Shown here in pieces: positions 8,768 to 17,694 of a DNA stretch of 46,803 bases. Source of the stretch: Acidobacteriota bacterium (GTDB taxonomy: Bacteria > Acidobacteriota > Blastocatellia > RBC074); the NCBI GenBank assembly GCA_018269055.1, contig JAFDVI010000057.1:1-46803 (forward strand). The letters are read 5' to 3'. Position numbers and translations under genes: made by a program. The notes under the pieces were generated by a model that saw only the letters and a program-made list of their open reading frames with translations, did not search any database and was not told where the DNA came from. Each line of letters opens with the position of its first letter. Position 1 is the stretch's first letter.

Positions 8768-11458
8768 TCAGACTCCGCTTTGCTGGATCAGTTTGGCGAC
8801 CAATCCAGTCCAACCGGTTTGATGGCTTGCCCCGATGCCAGCGCCGTTGTCGCCGTGAAAGTATTCATAAAACAGCACGTGATCTTGCCAATGCGGATCG
8901 TTCTGGAACTTGTCTGAACCTCCAAAAACAGGACGCTTGCCATCGCCATCGCGTAAAAAGATATGCGTCAAGCGGCGCGAAACTTCGCCAGCGACATGCC
9001 ATAAGTTTTCGCGCTGGCCGGAGCCGTGCGGAAACTCGACTTTGAAATCATTGCCCAGAAAAAAATGGAATTTCTGCAACGATTCGATCAGCAGAAAGTT
9101 GACCGGGAACCACACCGGCCCGCGCCAATTCGAGTTTCCGCCGAACAATCCGGTGGACGATTCCGCCGGTTCGTAATCCACACGATGTTCGACGTCATTC
9201 ACATTCAGCACATAAGGCGTGTGCAGGTGATGCCGCGACACGGCGCGAATGCCATGCGGACCTAGAAACTCGTCTTCGTCCAACATGTAGCGCAACACTT
9301 TCGGCAACCGGTCACGGTTGACCAGCGATAAAAACCATCGCTCTTTACCGTCTTGACCGATTCGACGCTCGACGTGCTGGCCAAATTCCGGGCGATTCTG
9401 AATGAACCACATCATCCGTTTTTTGAAGCCTGGCAACCGGTCAATCAGTTCGGAGCCGAACGTTTCGACGGCGAACAGCGGCGTCAACCCGACCATAGAG
9501 CGGATGCGCATCGGTAAATGATCGCCGTCCGGCAAATGCAGCACGTCGTAATAAAACCCGCTTTCTTCATCCCACAATTCAACATCGCTGCAACCGGCGT
9601 GGTTCATCGCGTGGCAGATGTACACGAAATGCTCGAAAAATTTCGACGCGACGTCTTCATAAGCCGGGTTGTCTTTGGCCAGTTCCAGCGCAATGGTCAG
9701 CAAGTTCAGGCAGTACATTCCCATCCAACTTGTGGCGTCGGATTGGTGAATATGTCCGCCGGTGGGCAGCGCGGAACTGCGGTCGAACACGCCTATGTTG
9801 TCCAGGCCCAGAAAACCGCCCTGGAAAATGTTCTTGCCTTCGGAATCTTTGCGGTTGACCCACCAATTGAAATTCAGCAGCAATTTGTGAAACACGCGTT
9901 CCAGAAATTGCGTGTCGCCTTTGCCAGTGCGCTTTTTGTCCACCTTGTACACGCGCCAGGTCGCCCAGGCGTGAACCGGCGGATTCACATCACCGAATGC
10001 CCACTCATAAGCCGGAATCTGCCCGTTCGGATGCATGTACCATTCGCGTAGCATCAGCACGAGCTGTTCTTTGGCAAAATCGGGATCAACCAACGCCAGC
10101 GGGATGCAGTGAAACGCCAAATCCCAGGCGGCGTACCACGGGTATTCCCACTTGTCCGGCATGGAAATCACGTCGGCGTTGTACAAATGTCCCCAATCGC
10201 TGTTGCGGCCATTCCAACGTTCACCGGGCGGCGGCAAATGTGCGTGATCACCGCGCAGCCAACGATTCAAATCGTAATGGTAAAACTGTTTGCTCCACAG
10301 CATCCCGGCAAAAGCCTGCCGCTGAACGTTTTTGGCGTCTTCGGAAACATCATTTGGCGCGAGCTTGGCATAAAACTCGTCGGCTTCAGTGAACCGTTCA
10401 TCGAAAACCTTGTCGAACTCTTTGCTGAAAGGTTTTGAGAGGGAAGTACCGTCAGTCAGCCGCAGCTTGACCGTTTTCGATTCCCCCGCCGCGAGCGTCA
10501 GGTGGTAATGCGCCGCGGCTTTCGTGCCAACCTTAGCCGGATTCACGGCTTCGGTTTGTCCGTGAACGACGAAATTATTGATGCCGTCTTTGACGAAAGG
10601 CGACTGGTTTTCAACGCCGAATAGTCGTTGTTTGTTGGTTTCGTTTTCCGTGAAGAGCAATTCCGGCGACCCGTCGCAAAACAATCGCCGCGGCGTTGGA
10701 TAGTAGCTGTGATTCAATTCCACGACGCTGGAACCGTTGACCGATTGAGCCTGTTTCAGTTCCGGCTTTACCGCCTCGGCGTCCCAGGCCCAGGTGTTGC
10801 GAAACCAAACCGTCGGCAGCAAATCCAGTTCGGCGGCTTCAGGCCCGCGATTGGCGACGGTGATTTTGATCAAAATGTCTTCGGCGTCGGCTTTGGCATA
10901 TTCAGCGAACACGTCGAAGTAGCGGTTGTCATTGAAAATCCCTGTGTCGAGCAACTCAAACTCAAGATCGAGCTTACTGCGGCGTTGGTTTTCTTCGACC
11001 AATTGTTGGTAGGGAAATTCGCCTTGCGGGTATTTGTACAAAAACTTCATATACGAATGCGTCGGCGTCGAATCCAGGTAAAAGTAATATTCTTTGACAT
11101 CTTCGCCGTGATTGCCCTGCGAGCCGGTCAACCCGAACAGGCGCTCTTTCAGAATCGGGTCGCGGCCATTCCACAGCGCCAGCGCGAAGCAAATGTTTTG
11201 CTGCCGGTCGCTGATGCCGCCAAGCCCGTCTTCTCCCCAGCGGTAGGCTTTCGATCGTGCGTGGTCGTGCGGAAAGTAATCCCACGCCGAACCGTACGGC
11301 GAATAATCTTCGCGGACGGTTCCCCAGGCACGTTCGCTCAGGTAAGGCCCCCAGCGTTTCCAATGCTTGGTTCGCGCGCGCGATTCGGCCAGGCGTTGTT
11401 CTTCGGCGGATGGGCGCGGTTTCAGTTTCTGATTCGGTTCGTCAGCTTGATGTTTCAA
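8768..11458 (-). CDS. GH63/MGH1-like glycoside hydrolase
   Basis: A cytoplasmic protein of 896 residues, without a signal peptide, that matches bacterial GH63-type glucosidases annotated as MGH1-like. It opens with a beta-sandwich-type domain (LSERAWGTVREDYS through about residue 340) and continues into an (alpha/alpha)6 barrel (GMLWSKQFYHYDLNRWL, EYPWYAAWDLAFHC, WRGPVWFPVNFLLIE). Candidate acids are the Asp in AAWDLAFH and a Glu in the C-terminal half. The start codon is TTG at 11458, supported by AGGGAGGAG at good distance; no in-frame ATG nearby gives a better start. Relatives act on alpha-glucosides such as glucosylglycerate, mannosylglycerate or trehalose-type compounds, so compatible-solute or glycan turnover is likely. 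Confidence 0.85.
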   Translation of the reverse strand: MKHQADEPNQKLKPRPSAEEQRLAESRARTKHWKRWGPYLSERAWGTVREDYSPYGSAWDYFPHDHARSKAYRWGEDGLGGISDRQQNICFALALWNGRDPILKERLFGLTGSQGNHGEDVKEYYFYLDSTPTHSYMKFLYKYPQGEFPYQQLVEENQRRSKLDLEFELLDTGIFNDNRYFDVFAEYAKADAEDILIKITVANRGPEAAELDLLPTVWFRNTWAWDAEAVKPELKQAQSVNGSSVVELNHSYYPTPRRLFCDGSPELLFTENETNKQRLFGVENQSPFVKDGINNFVVHGQTEAVNPAKVGTKAAAHYHLTLAAGESKTVKLRLTDGTSLSKPFSKEFDKVFDERFTEADEFYAKLAPNDVSEDAKNVQRQAFAGMLWSKQFYHYDLNRWLRGDHAHLPPPGERWNGRNSDWGHLYNADVISMPDKWEYPWYAAWDLAFHCIPLALVDPDFAKEQLVLMLREWYMHPNGQIPAYEWAFGDVNPPVHAWATWRVYKVDKKRTGKGDTQFLERVFHKLLLNFNWWVNRKDSEGKNIFQGGFLGLDNIGVFDRSSALPTGGHIHQSDATSWMGMYCLNLLTIALELAKDNPAYEDVASKFFEHFVYICHAMNHAGCSDVELWDEESGFYYDVLHLPDGDHLPMRIRSMVGLTPLFAVETFGSELIDRLPGFKKRMMWFIQNRPEFGQHVERRIGQDGKERWFLSLVNRDRLPKVLRYMLDEDEFLGPHGIRAVSRHHLHTPYVLNVNDVEHRVDYEPAESSTGLFGGNSNWRGPVWFPVNFLLIESLQKFHFFLGNDFKVEFPHGSGQRENLWHVAGEVSRRLTHIFLRDGDGKRPVFGGSDKFQNDPHWQDHVLFYEYFHGDNGAGIGASHQTGWTGLVAKLIQQSGV

Positions 11459-11552
11459 GACACACTCCTCCCTTAGTGATTGATCAATGGGTTTTCATGG
11501 GCAATATCCCGGCGGCTGAGAAGAAAATTCCAGGGAAAGAGTAAAAACGTGA

Positions 11553-11588
11553 TCCACGCTTCGGCTTGCCAGCAAGCCGAAGCGTGGA
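11553..11588 (-). terminator. Strong 17-bp hairpin, terminator of hpt
   Basis: A perfect 17-bp inverted repeat (arms about 11553-11569 and 11572-11588) with almost no loop lies 10 bases beyond the hpt stop. Read on the minus strand it is followed within a few bases by a run of five T residues, so it should act as an intrinsic terminator and separates hpt from the glycosidase gene. Confidence 0.8.
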
Positions 11589-11598
11589 GAGAGAAGAG

Positions 11599-12144
11599 TT
11601 AACCTTTCACGACGCCGATATAAGGCAGGTTGCGATAGCGTTCGGCGTAATCCAATCCGTACCCGACAACGAATTCGTCCGGGATGTCGAAGCCGACGTA
11701 ATCGGGAATGACCTCTACTTTGCGGCGTTCAGGTTTGTTCAGCAACGTCGCGATTTTTACGGATGTGGCGCCGCGCGCGCGGAAGCTGTTGACCAAATAA
11801 CTGAGCGTCAACCCTGTGTCCAGAATGTCTTCGACCAGAATGATGTCGCGCCCCTGCAATGGTTCATCCAGGTCTTTTAGGATTTTGACTTCACCGGAGG
11901 AGGTCATACCTTTGCCGTAGCTGGACACGGCGATGTAATCAATCGTCAGGTTCAAATCTATCGCGCGCATCAAATCGCTCAGGAAGACCATTGCGCCTTT
12001 CAACACGCAGATCAATTCAGGCCGACGACCGGCGTAATCTTTGGCAATCTGTTCGCCCATCTGGCGAATTCGTTCTTGAAGCTTGTCCGTGGGAATGAGA
12101 GTACTCAGGTTTGGATTATGAAACTCCGATGTAGATTCGGACAT
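11599..12144 (-). CDS. hpt: Hypoxanthine phosphoribosyltransferase
   Basis: A 181-residue purine salvage enzyme that joins hypoxanthine or guanine to PRPP, giving IMP or GMP in the cytoplasm. The PRPP-binding motif IILVEDILDTGLTL is at residues 101-114. The flexible-loop segment SSYGKGMTSSGEV is at about 74-86, and the base-contacting region VGFDIPDEFVVGYGLDY lies near the C-terminus, all as in bacterial HPRTs. The ATG at 12144 has GAGGAG about 9 bases upstream. Length is normal. The gene appears monocistronic, with a terminator just downstream and a long regulatory gap upstream. Confidence 0.96.
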   Translation of the reverse strand: MSESTSEFHNPNLSTLIPTDKLQERIRQMGEQIAKDYAGRRPELICVLKGAMVFLSDLMRAIDLNLTIDYIAVSSYGKGMTSSGEVKILKDLDEPLQGRDIILVEDILDTGLTLSYLVNSFRARGATSVKIATLLNKPERRKVEVIPDYVGFDIPDEFVVGYGLDYAERYRNLPYIGVVKG

Positions 12145-12429
12145 AATGCCAGGCTCCTCAGGTTTATGCAGAAGCCCGCACGAAGTAAGGGCGTAGATTC
12201 ACACTTAGTTCATGCGTGATTCCGCGTTATGGTAAGTTCGGTTGATAAACTTGCTGCGAGTCAACGGCAATATATTGACCGGCTTGCCGGGTGTCAATTT
12301 CGTGATTTGGCGACAGCCTGAAGCGAACAGCAGTCGGAATATCGTTTGGTTGCGAAGAAGAATGTAACCTCAACTCGACAGCAATAGTCTGAAAAGGCAG
12401 AATCTCCATACACAAAAGAAAGGTCCCAA
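12145..12429. promoter_or_regulatory. Divergent intergenic region with an extended dyad
   Basis: About 285 bases between hpt and the TonB-dependent receptor without a gene. It holds one dyad at about 12275-12297 (TTGACCGGC, two bases, GCCG, then GTCAA), which could be an operator or a short hairpin. The left half resembles a -35 hexamer. No riboswitch or known operator is recognised. Confidence 0.35.
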
Positions 12430-15168
12430 ATGAAGATCGTATTATCGCTCTTAATACTATTGCTGTTCGCAATTGGCATTTCCGCCCAGGCTCAAGTTGC
12501 GTCAAAAAGCCCTATGGGGGAACTTCGTATAGATGTGCGGGATCCTTCCGGCAACGCATTGTCAGTCGCGGGAACACTGGAGAATTTGTCCACAGGGGTT
12601 GGTCGAAATTTTCAAACGAATTCACAGGGAACAGCGAGTTTTACAAACCTTCCTTTTGGCCGGTATCGCCTGGAAATTTCGCAAGCCGGATTTGCCCCGC
12701 AATCCATTCTGATTGATGTGCAATCTTCCACGCCGATCGTTCGCGCCGTGAAGATGACGCTGGGCAATTTGGCTTTCAATGTGGATGTGGTGGCGGCGAC
12801 GCCGCTGCCGGGCGCAGATCTCAGCAAGGACGAGATTCCGGCTCCAGTGCAAACCGCGCAGGCGAGAGAGATTGAATCCAGCAACGCGCTTGATCTATCG
12901 GATTTTCTGAACCGGCGATTGCGTGCCGTGCATTTGAATGAAATTCAGGGAAACCCATACCAAGCGGATTTGAACTATCGCGGTTACACGGCGTCGCCGC
13001 TGCTGGGCACGCCGCAAGGATTGTCGGTGTATCTGGATGGTGTGCGGATGAATCAGCCCTTTGGCGATGTGGTCAGTTGGGATTTGATTCCGCGCACCGC
13101 CATTGCCGAAGTCGCGTTGCTGCCCGGATCGAATCCTTTGTTTGGGTTGAACACGTTGGGAGGCGCGTTGGTGATCCAGACCAAAGACGGAACCAGCGCA
13201 CCCGGAACCGCTGTGGAACTGAGCGGCGGAAGTTTTGGGCGATTGGTTGCCGACATCGAACACGGCGGTTCCAATTCCAAGGGCTTGAGTTGGTATCTGG
13301 CCAGCAATCTATTTTTTGAAGACGGCTGGCGTGACGATTCACCGTCGAACGTCCGGCAATTTTTCGGCAAACTCAGTTGGCAACAGAATCGAACTTCGCT
13401 GGGATTGACGCTGGCGTATGCCAATAACGCGCTGATCGGTAATGGGGTACAGGAACAGCAGCCTTTGCAGAATGATTATCGAAGCATTTATACCAAACCT
13501 GACATTACAGCGAACCGGTCTCCGTTTTTCAATTTCACTGCGCAGCATGGGTTCAGTCCGCGGGTATCAATTTCCGGCAATGCGTACATTCGCTCGATTC
13601 ACACCAACACGCTTAACGGAGACATCAACGAGGATTCGCTGGATCAATCGGTGTATCAACCCGGCGCAGCGGAACGAGCGGCGCTAGCGGCGGCTGGATA
13701 CACGGGGTTTCCCACCAGTGGCGCGACGGCGACCAATACGCCGTTTCCTTTTTGGCGGTGCATTGCCAACGTGTTACTACAGGATGAACCGGCAGAAAAA
13801 TGCAATGGCTTGCTCAATCGAACGCGCAGCGAGCAATACAACTACGGCGCATCGGGGCAGGTAACCTTGATCAGTTTTCTCAACGGCCACCGCAATCAAC
13901 TGACGGCAGGCGCAGTTTATGACCGCAGCCATCTGGATTTTTCGCAATCTTCGGAACTCGGATACTTGAACCCGGATCGCAGCATCACCGGCCTGAACGC
14001 GTTTGCCGACGGCTTGACGGGCGGTACGGTGGACGGCGAACCGTTTGACACACGCGTTGATTTGAACGGTTGGGTGCAAACCTTCAGTTTGTACGCCACA
14101 AATTTTTTGGCCATTGGCAACAAATGGAATTTGTCGCTGTCTGGCCGTTACAACCACACGACGATCAAAAATCTTGACCGCATCCATCCGGGCGGCGGAG
14201 CGGGTTCGCTCGATGGCAATCACAGTTTTGACCGATTCAATCCCGCCATCGGGATTACTTACAGGCCGGTTCAGTATCTGAACGTTTACGCCAGCTACAG
14301 CGAAGGCAACCGCGCGCCGACTTCCGTGGAACTTGGCTGCGCTGATCCGGCAGAACCCTGCAAACTGCCGAACGCGATGGCGGGCGATCCGCCGCTGAAA
14401 CAAGTCGTTACCCGCACGTTTGAAGCAGGTTTGCGCGGCGGACAGGAAACGCGATTCAGTTGGAATATCGGTTGGTTTCGCGGCGAAAACCGCAACGACA
14501 TTTTGTTTGTGGCTTCCGAACAGACAGGGTTTGGCTATTTCAAAAACTTCGGCAAAACGCGCCGCCAAGGCGTGGAAACCGAAATCAACACGCGACTTTG
14601 GCGATTCGGGCTGGGCGGCGGGTACACCTTTCTCGACGCGACATACCAAAGCCAGGAAATCGTCAACGGCGGAGGCAACAGCAGCAATGACGCGGCGGCC
14701 AAAGGGCTGGAAGGACTGATCGAAATTGGACCCGGCGCGAAAATCCCGTTGATTCCACAACACATGCTGAAGTTGTTTGCCGATTTCCAGGCGACGAAAA
14801 AATTGTCGCTCAATGTTGGCGTGTTGGCGTTGTCCGATTCTTATGCGCGCGGCAATGAAAACAATGAACACGAACCCGACGGCATTTATTATTTGGGTGA
14901 AGGTAAATCGCCTGGTTACGCCGTTGCCAATTTCGGAGCGCGCTATGTTTTGAATCGCTACGTTGAGCTTTTTGTTCGCGTCAACAATCTGTTCGACAAA
15001 CGGTATTACACCGCCGCTCAGCTTGGGCCGACGGGGTTTACGGCAGAAGGCAATTTCATCGCGCGTCCCTTTGCGGCGGTGAACGGAGAATTTCCGCTCC
15101 GGCATACGACGTTTTATGCGCCGGGCGCGCCGCGCGGCGCCTGGGCGGGAATTCGACTGAAATTTTGA
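12430..15168 (+). CDS. TonB-dependent outer-membrane receptor with carboxypeptidase-like N-terminus
   Basis: A 912-residue outer-membrane transporter. A signal peptide (MKIVLSLLILLLFAIGISAQ) is followed by a carboxypeptidase-regulatory-like beta domain at about 30-115 (LRIDVRDPSGNALSVAG). The plug domain, about 135-260, contains LNYRGYTASPLLGTPQGLSVYLDG and LGGALVIQTKDG. The 22-strand barrel runs to the C-terminal aromatic residue (GIRLKF). A barrel motif, NVYASYSEGNRAPTSVELG, and the late YVELFVRVNNLFDKRYYT are typical of FecA/siderophore-like receptors. The start has AAAGG upstream. Paired Cys residues in a barrel loop (about 430-460, 635-645) may form disulfides. The substrate could be an iron chelate, an oligosaccharide or a peptide. 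No regulator or inner-membrane transporter is adjacent. Confidence 0.92.
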   Translation: MKIVLSLLILLLFAIGISAQAQVASKSPMGELRIDVRDPSGNALSVAGTLENLSTGVGRNFQTNSQGTASFTNLPFGRYRLEISQAGFAPQSILIDVQSSTPIVRAVKMTLGNLAFNVDVVAATPLPGADLSKDEIPAPVQTAQAREIESSNALDLSDFLNRRLRAVHLNEIQGNPYQADLNYRGYTASPLLGTPQGLSVYLDGVRMNQPFGDVVSWDLIPRTAIAEVALLPGSNPLFGLNTLGGALVIQTKDGTSAPGTAVELSGGSFGRLVADIEHGGSNSKGLSWYLASNLFFEDGWRDDSPSNVRQFFGKLSWQQNRTSLGLTLAYANNALIGNGVQEQQPLQNDYRSIYTKPDITANRSPFFNFTAQHGFSPRVSISGNAYIRSIHTNTLNGDINEDSLDQSVYQPGAAERAALAAAGYTGFPTSGATATNTPFPFWRCIANVLLQDEPAEKCNGLLNRTRSEQYNYGASGQVTLISFLNGHRNQLTAGAVYDRSHLDFSQSSELGYLNPDRSITGLNAFADGLTGGTVDGEPFDTRVDLNGWVQTFSLYATNFLAIGNKWNLSLSGRYNHTTIKNLDRIHPGGGAGSLDGNHSFDRFNPAIGITYRPVQYLNVYASYSEGNRAPTSVELGCADPAEPCKLPNAMAGDPPLKQVVTRTFEAGLRGGQETRFSWNIGWFRGENRNDILFVASEQTGFGYFKNFGKTRRQGVETEINTRLWRFGLGGGYTFLDATYQSQEIVNGGGNSSNDAAAKGLEGLIEIGPGAKIPLIPQHMLKLFADFQATKKLSLNVGVLALSDSYARGNENNEHEPDGIYYLGEGKSPGYAVANFGARYVLNRYVELFVRVNNLFDKRYYTAAQLGPTGFTAEGNFIARPFAAVNGEFPLRHTTFYAPGAPRGAWAGIRLKF

Positions 15169-15401
15169 GGCTCGGAAAAGGCTAAAGGCGCGATTTTCAC
15201 GTTAGTAATCACCTTTTGGGGTGAGGTAGTCAAGCCATTGGTCCTATTTTGTGCCAGGAAAAATTTGTGACGAGTCGCGGCGAGCTTACGTCTTTGGTCT
15301 CGTCGCACTGGAGTTCCGATCCGGTCGCACAAAGAGAGCAGGTTGCTCTGAATCAATCAAACCCCTTGCTTCGGTCTGAAGCGAACTATTCTGGAGGAAA
15401 A
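15169..15401. other. Intergenic gap, no gene seen
   Basis: About 230 bases between the receptor and the cytochrome c'-like gene. A frame from 15249 reads into the cytochrome gene, but its extra 51 residues are low-complexity and precede the signal peptide, so it is rejected. I see no clear terminator or promoter. Confidence 0.4.
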
Positions 15402-15809
15402 ATGAAACTGTTTCTGGTTGTGCTTTTCACAACGTTTGCCGCTTTTGCCTTTGCGGCCACCCCTCAATCCGAGGAAGACTTTTCGGCTGCGATGAAATCC
15501 GTATTGCCGGCTTCCGGCAGTCTTCGCAGCAATGTGACAGCCAAGAACGCCGACGGCGCCAAAGCCGATGCCGAGAAGTTGGAGAAAATCTTCAAGACTT
15601 CAGAAGGTTTCTGGACTGCGCGCAAAGTACAAGATGCCGTAGATTGGTCGAAACAAGCCAAAGAAGCCGCATCCACAATTGGCAAACTGGCCGCCGCTGG
15701 CGATTGGGATAAAATCCCGGATGAGCAGAAAAAGATTCAAGCTACCTGCACGGCTTGCCACACTGCGCACCGCGAAAAACTGCCGGAAGGCGGATACAAG
15801 ATCAAATAA
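15402..15809 (+). CDS. Cytochrome c'-like (class II) monohaem protein
   Basis: A 135-residue periplasmic protein that starts at the ATG at 15402 with GGAGGAA just upstream and a signal peptide (MKLFLVVLFTTFAAFAFA). The mature part is all helical and ends with the single haem site CTACH at about 117-121, followed by HREKLPEGG. A C-terminal CXXCH on the last helix of a four-helix bundle is the layout of cytochrome c'/c556. Likely roles are electron transfer or NO binding. It is followed by an intrinsic terminator, so it is probably the end of a short transcript. Confidence 0.85.
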   Translation: MKLFLVVLFTTFAAFAFAATPQSEEDFSAAMKSVLPASGSLRSNVTAKNADGAKADAEKLEKIFKTSEGFWTARKVQDAVDWSKQAKEAASTIGKLAAAGDWDKIPDEQKKIQATCTACHTAHREKLPEGGYKIK

Positions 15810-15853
15810 CCTGATCGTGTTCGACAGCAAAGACAGGCTGTCAGTCTGTTTGG

Positions 15854-15888
15854 ACGCGCACCGCTCAAAAAAAGCTGTGCGCGTTTTT
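15854..15888 (+). terminator. Intrinsic terminator after the cytochrome c'-like gene
   Basis: A 12-bp stem with one mismatch (arms about 15854-15865 and 15873-15884), a seven-base A-rich loop, and then TTTTT. It is correctly placed 45 bases past the stop. It also shows that the ATG at 15887 is not the real start of the next gene. Confidence 0.8.
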
Positions 15889-15904
15889 GTTCATGGCGGG
15901 GCTT

Positions 15905-16195
15905 ATGTTGTACATGGTTATCGAAAGCTTTAAGAATCGGGATGCCGTGCCTGTGTATCGGCGATTTCGCGACCGGGGAAGACTTGCTCCTGAAGGATTG
16001 ACCTATGTGGCGAGCTGGGTTGATATACGTTTACAGCGCTGCTTTCAAGTAATGGAAACCGAAGATCGCGGCTTGCTGGATCAATGGATGGCCAATTGGA
16101 ATGATCTGGTGGAGTTCGATGTAATTCCTGTTCTCACCTCAGCCGAAGCGGCAGGCAAAGTGTTCAACTTGATGGATGGAGAGAATCCGCAATGA
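15905..16195 (+). CDS. DUF3303-like small protein
   Basis: A 96-residue protein beginning MLYMVIESFKNRD, the characteristic opening of DUF3303 proteins, and containing WVDIRLQRCFQVME and WNDLVEFDVIPV, typical of small ferredoxin-like alpha/beta barrels. The start at 15905 is chosen over the ATG at 15887, which lies against the preceding terminator. Its last codon overlaps the TrmO-like gene in an ATGA junction, so the two are translationally coupled. Function is unknown. The fold resembles antibiotic-monooxygenase/YCII-like dimers. Confidence 0.8.
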   Translation: MLYMVIESFKNRDAVPVYRRFRDRGRLAPEGLTYVASWVDIRLQRCFQVMETEDRGLLDQWMANWNDLVEFDVIPVLTSAEAAGKVFNLMDGENPQ

Positions 16196-16659
16196 TTTCG
16201 CTAAAACCAATCGGAGTTGTCAACAACTCCAGGCTGGTTCCGGAAGATGACGACTGGGCAAAGATCGTTTCGGAAATTGTTATCGCGGAGGATTTGGGCG
16301 AAGACAGCCTGCGCGAAATTGAAAGCTTTTCGCACATCGAGGTGATTTATTCCTTTCACCTGGTGAACGATGAAAAAATCGAAACAGGCGCACGGCATCC
16401 GCGCAACAACACGACTTGGCCGAAAGTCGGCATCTTCGCGCAACGCGGCAAAAATCGTCCGAACCGATTGGGCGCAACCATTGCCAAACTGATTCGCCGC
16501 GAAGGGCGCAGCTTATTTGTTGCCGGACTGGACGCGATTGACGGCACGCCCGTGCTGGACATCAAACCCGTGATGCGGGAATTTCTGCCGCAGGGCGAAA
16601 TCAAACAACCCGACTGGTCTGTAGAACTCATGCAAAATTACTGGGAGAAAACCAAATGA
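16192..16659 (+). CDS. TrmO/TsaA-like (UPF0066) SAM-dependent methyltransferase
   Basis: A 155-residue protein of the TsaA/TrmO family, whose E. coli member makes the N6-methyl group of m6t6A37 in tRNA. Visible family motifs are FSHIEVIYSFH, RHPRNNTTWPKVGIFAQR and RPNRLGATIAKL, and LDAIDGTPVLDIKP at about 121-134. Those segments bind SAM and form the beta-barrel. It lacks the C-terminal domain of full-length TrmO (about 230 residues in E. coli), so a different substrate is possible. ATGA overlaps join it to both the DUF3303 gene before it and the TIM-barrel gene after it, so all three should be made together. Confidence 0.85.
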   Translation: MISLKPIGVVNNSRLVPEDDDWAKIVSEIVIAEDLGEDSLREIESFSHIEVIYSFHLVNDEKIETGARHPRNNTTWPKVGIFAQRGKNRPNRLGATIAKLIRREGRSLFVAGLDAIDGTPVLDIKPVMREFLPQGEIKQPDWSVELMQNYWEKTK

Positions 16660-17522
16660 CAAGCATCAACTCACTTTCAAGACGTTCGTTTCTTTCAATG
16701 GCGGGCGCGGGCGCGGTTGCCCTCGGCGCTTCGCCTGCGCTTGCCGCCAAGCGTGTGCCCATCGGCATAGAGCTTTACTCCGTGCGTGATGAACTGGCCA
16801 AAGATTTGATGGGCACTGTGCGCGCCGTTGCCAAAATGGGCTATGAGGTCGTCGAATTTTACTCGCCGTATTACCAATGGACGACGGATTATGCCAAAGA
16901 AGTGCGCAAGATGATGGACGACCTGAAAATCAAATGCCTATCCACGCACAACGGCCCAAACTCCTTCAATCCCGAAGGCATGCAGAAAGCCATTGACCTC
17001 AATCAGATTCTCGGCTCAAAAACCATCGTGATGGCCAGTGCCGGTCGCGTTGATGGATTGGACGGTTGGAAAGGCGTCGCCGAAAAATTGACGAAAGCAT
17101 CTGAAAAGCTAAAACCCTTGGGGATGCGCGCTGGCTATCACAATCACCAACTTGAATTTAAGCCAATTGACGGCAAACGCCCCATCGAAGTTTTAGCCGC
17201 CAACACGCCCAAAGACGTCACGTTGCAATTGGATGTCGGCACTTGCGTCGAAGTCGGCTACGATCCGGTCGCCTGGATCAACGCCAATCCCGGACGCATT
17301 CGCTCGTTGCATTTGAAAGAGTGGACGGGCGCGGAAGGCAAAGCGGACAAAGGTTATCGTGTGTTGTTTGCCGAAGGCGACGCGCCGTGGAAGAAAATCT
17401 TCGCCGCCGCCGAATCCAAAGGCGGCGTGGAGTATTACCTGCTGGAACAGGAAGGCAGCCGGTTTTCTTCGCTGGAAACGGCGGAAAAATGCCTGGCCAC
17501 GTACAAGAAAATGCATGGCTGA
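16656..17522 (+). CDS. Tat-exported sugar-phosphate isomerase/epimerase (AP-endonuclease-2-like TIM barrel)
   Basis: A 288-residue protein with a twin-arginine signal (SRRSFLSMAGAGAVALG) and a xylose-isomerase-like TIM barrel. The metal-binding positions can be followed in GYEVVEFY, KCLSTHNG, AGYHNHQLEFK, LQLDVGTC and IRSLHLKEW, ending with a Glu in YYLLEQEG. Members of this Tat-exported group accompany sugar-catabolic gene sets in soil bacteria and are thought to isomerise or epimerise keto-sugars in the periplasm. Coupling to a TrmO-like gene by a 4-base overlap is unexpected. The next 170 bases hold a paired palindromic repeat ending in a T-tract that may terminate this transcript. Confidence 0.87.
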   Translation: MTSINSLSRRSFLSMAGAGAVALGASPALAAKRVPIGIELYSVRDELAKDLMGTVRAVAKMGYEVVEFYSPYYQWTTDYAKEVRKMMDDLKIKCLSTHNGPNSFNPEGMQKAIDLNQILGSKTIVMASAGRVDGLDGWKGVAEKLTKASEKLKPLGMRAGYHNHQLEFKPIDGKRPIEVLAANTPKDVTLQLDVGTCVEVGYDPVAWINANPGRIRSLHLKEWTGAEGKADKGYRVLFAEGDAPWKKIFAAAESKGGVEYYLLEQEGSRFSSLETAEKCLATYKKMHG

Positions 17523-17597
17523 AAGCGTAAAGGTCCTTTCTGACGATCTAAATGGGGCGTGCCTGTCATTCCCGAAAACGCCGTGAAATATTGAAAA

Positions 17598-17675
17598 GCA
17601 TGGAGTTCAAGCTTTAGCTTGCGACTTCAATTTTCCAACGAACCGATGCAGCAGGCTAAAGCCTGAACTCCATGC
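17598..17675. repeat. Paired palindromic repeat (REP/BIME-like) with T-tract
   Basis: Inverted arms at 17598-17622 and 17651-17675 share the outer GCATGGAGTTCA word. The left core is CAAGCT-TT-AGCTTG and the right core, on its own strand, is CAGGCT-TT-AGCCTG. The A-T to G-C change occurs on both sides of the hairpin, so self-pairing is kept. The right arm is followed by TTTTTT, so it may also terminate the epimerase transcript. Confidence 0.8.
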
Positions 17676-17694
17676 TTTTTTGAGGAGCAACAAA

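Noticed and set aside
10628..11476. 282-codon plus-strand frame opposite the GH63-like gene
   Set aside because: Low-complexity Arg/Gln/Phe text, no ribosome site, and it lies entirely over a strong coding gene on the other strand.
13777..15105. 442-codon minus-strand frame over the TonB receptor
   Set aside because: Antisense shadow; the receptor has plug and barrel motifs in the plus frame.
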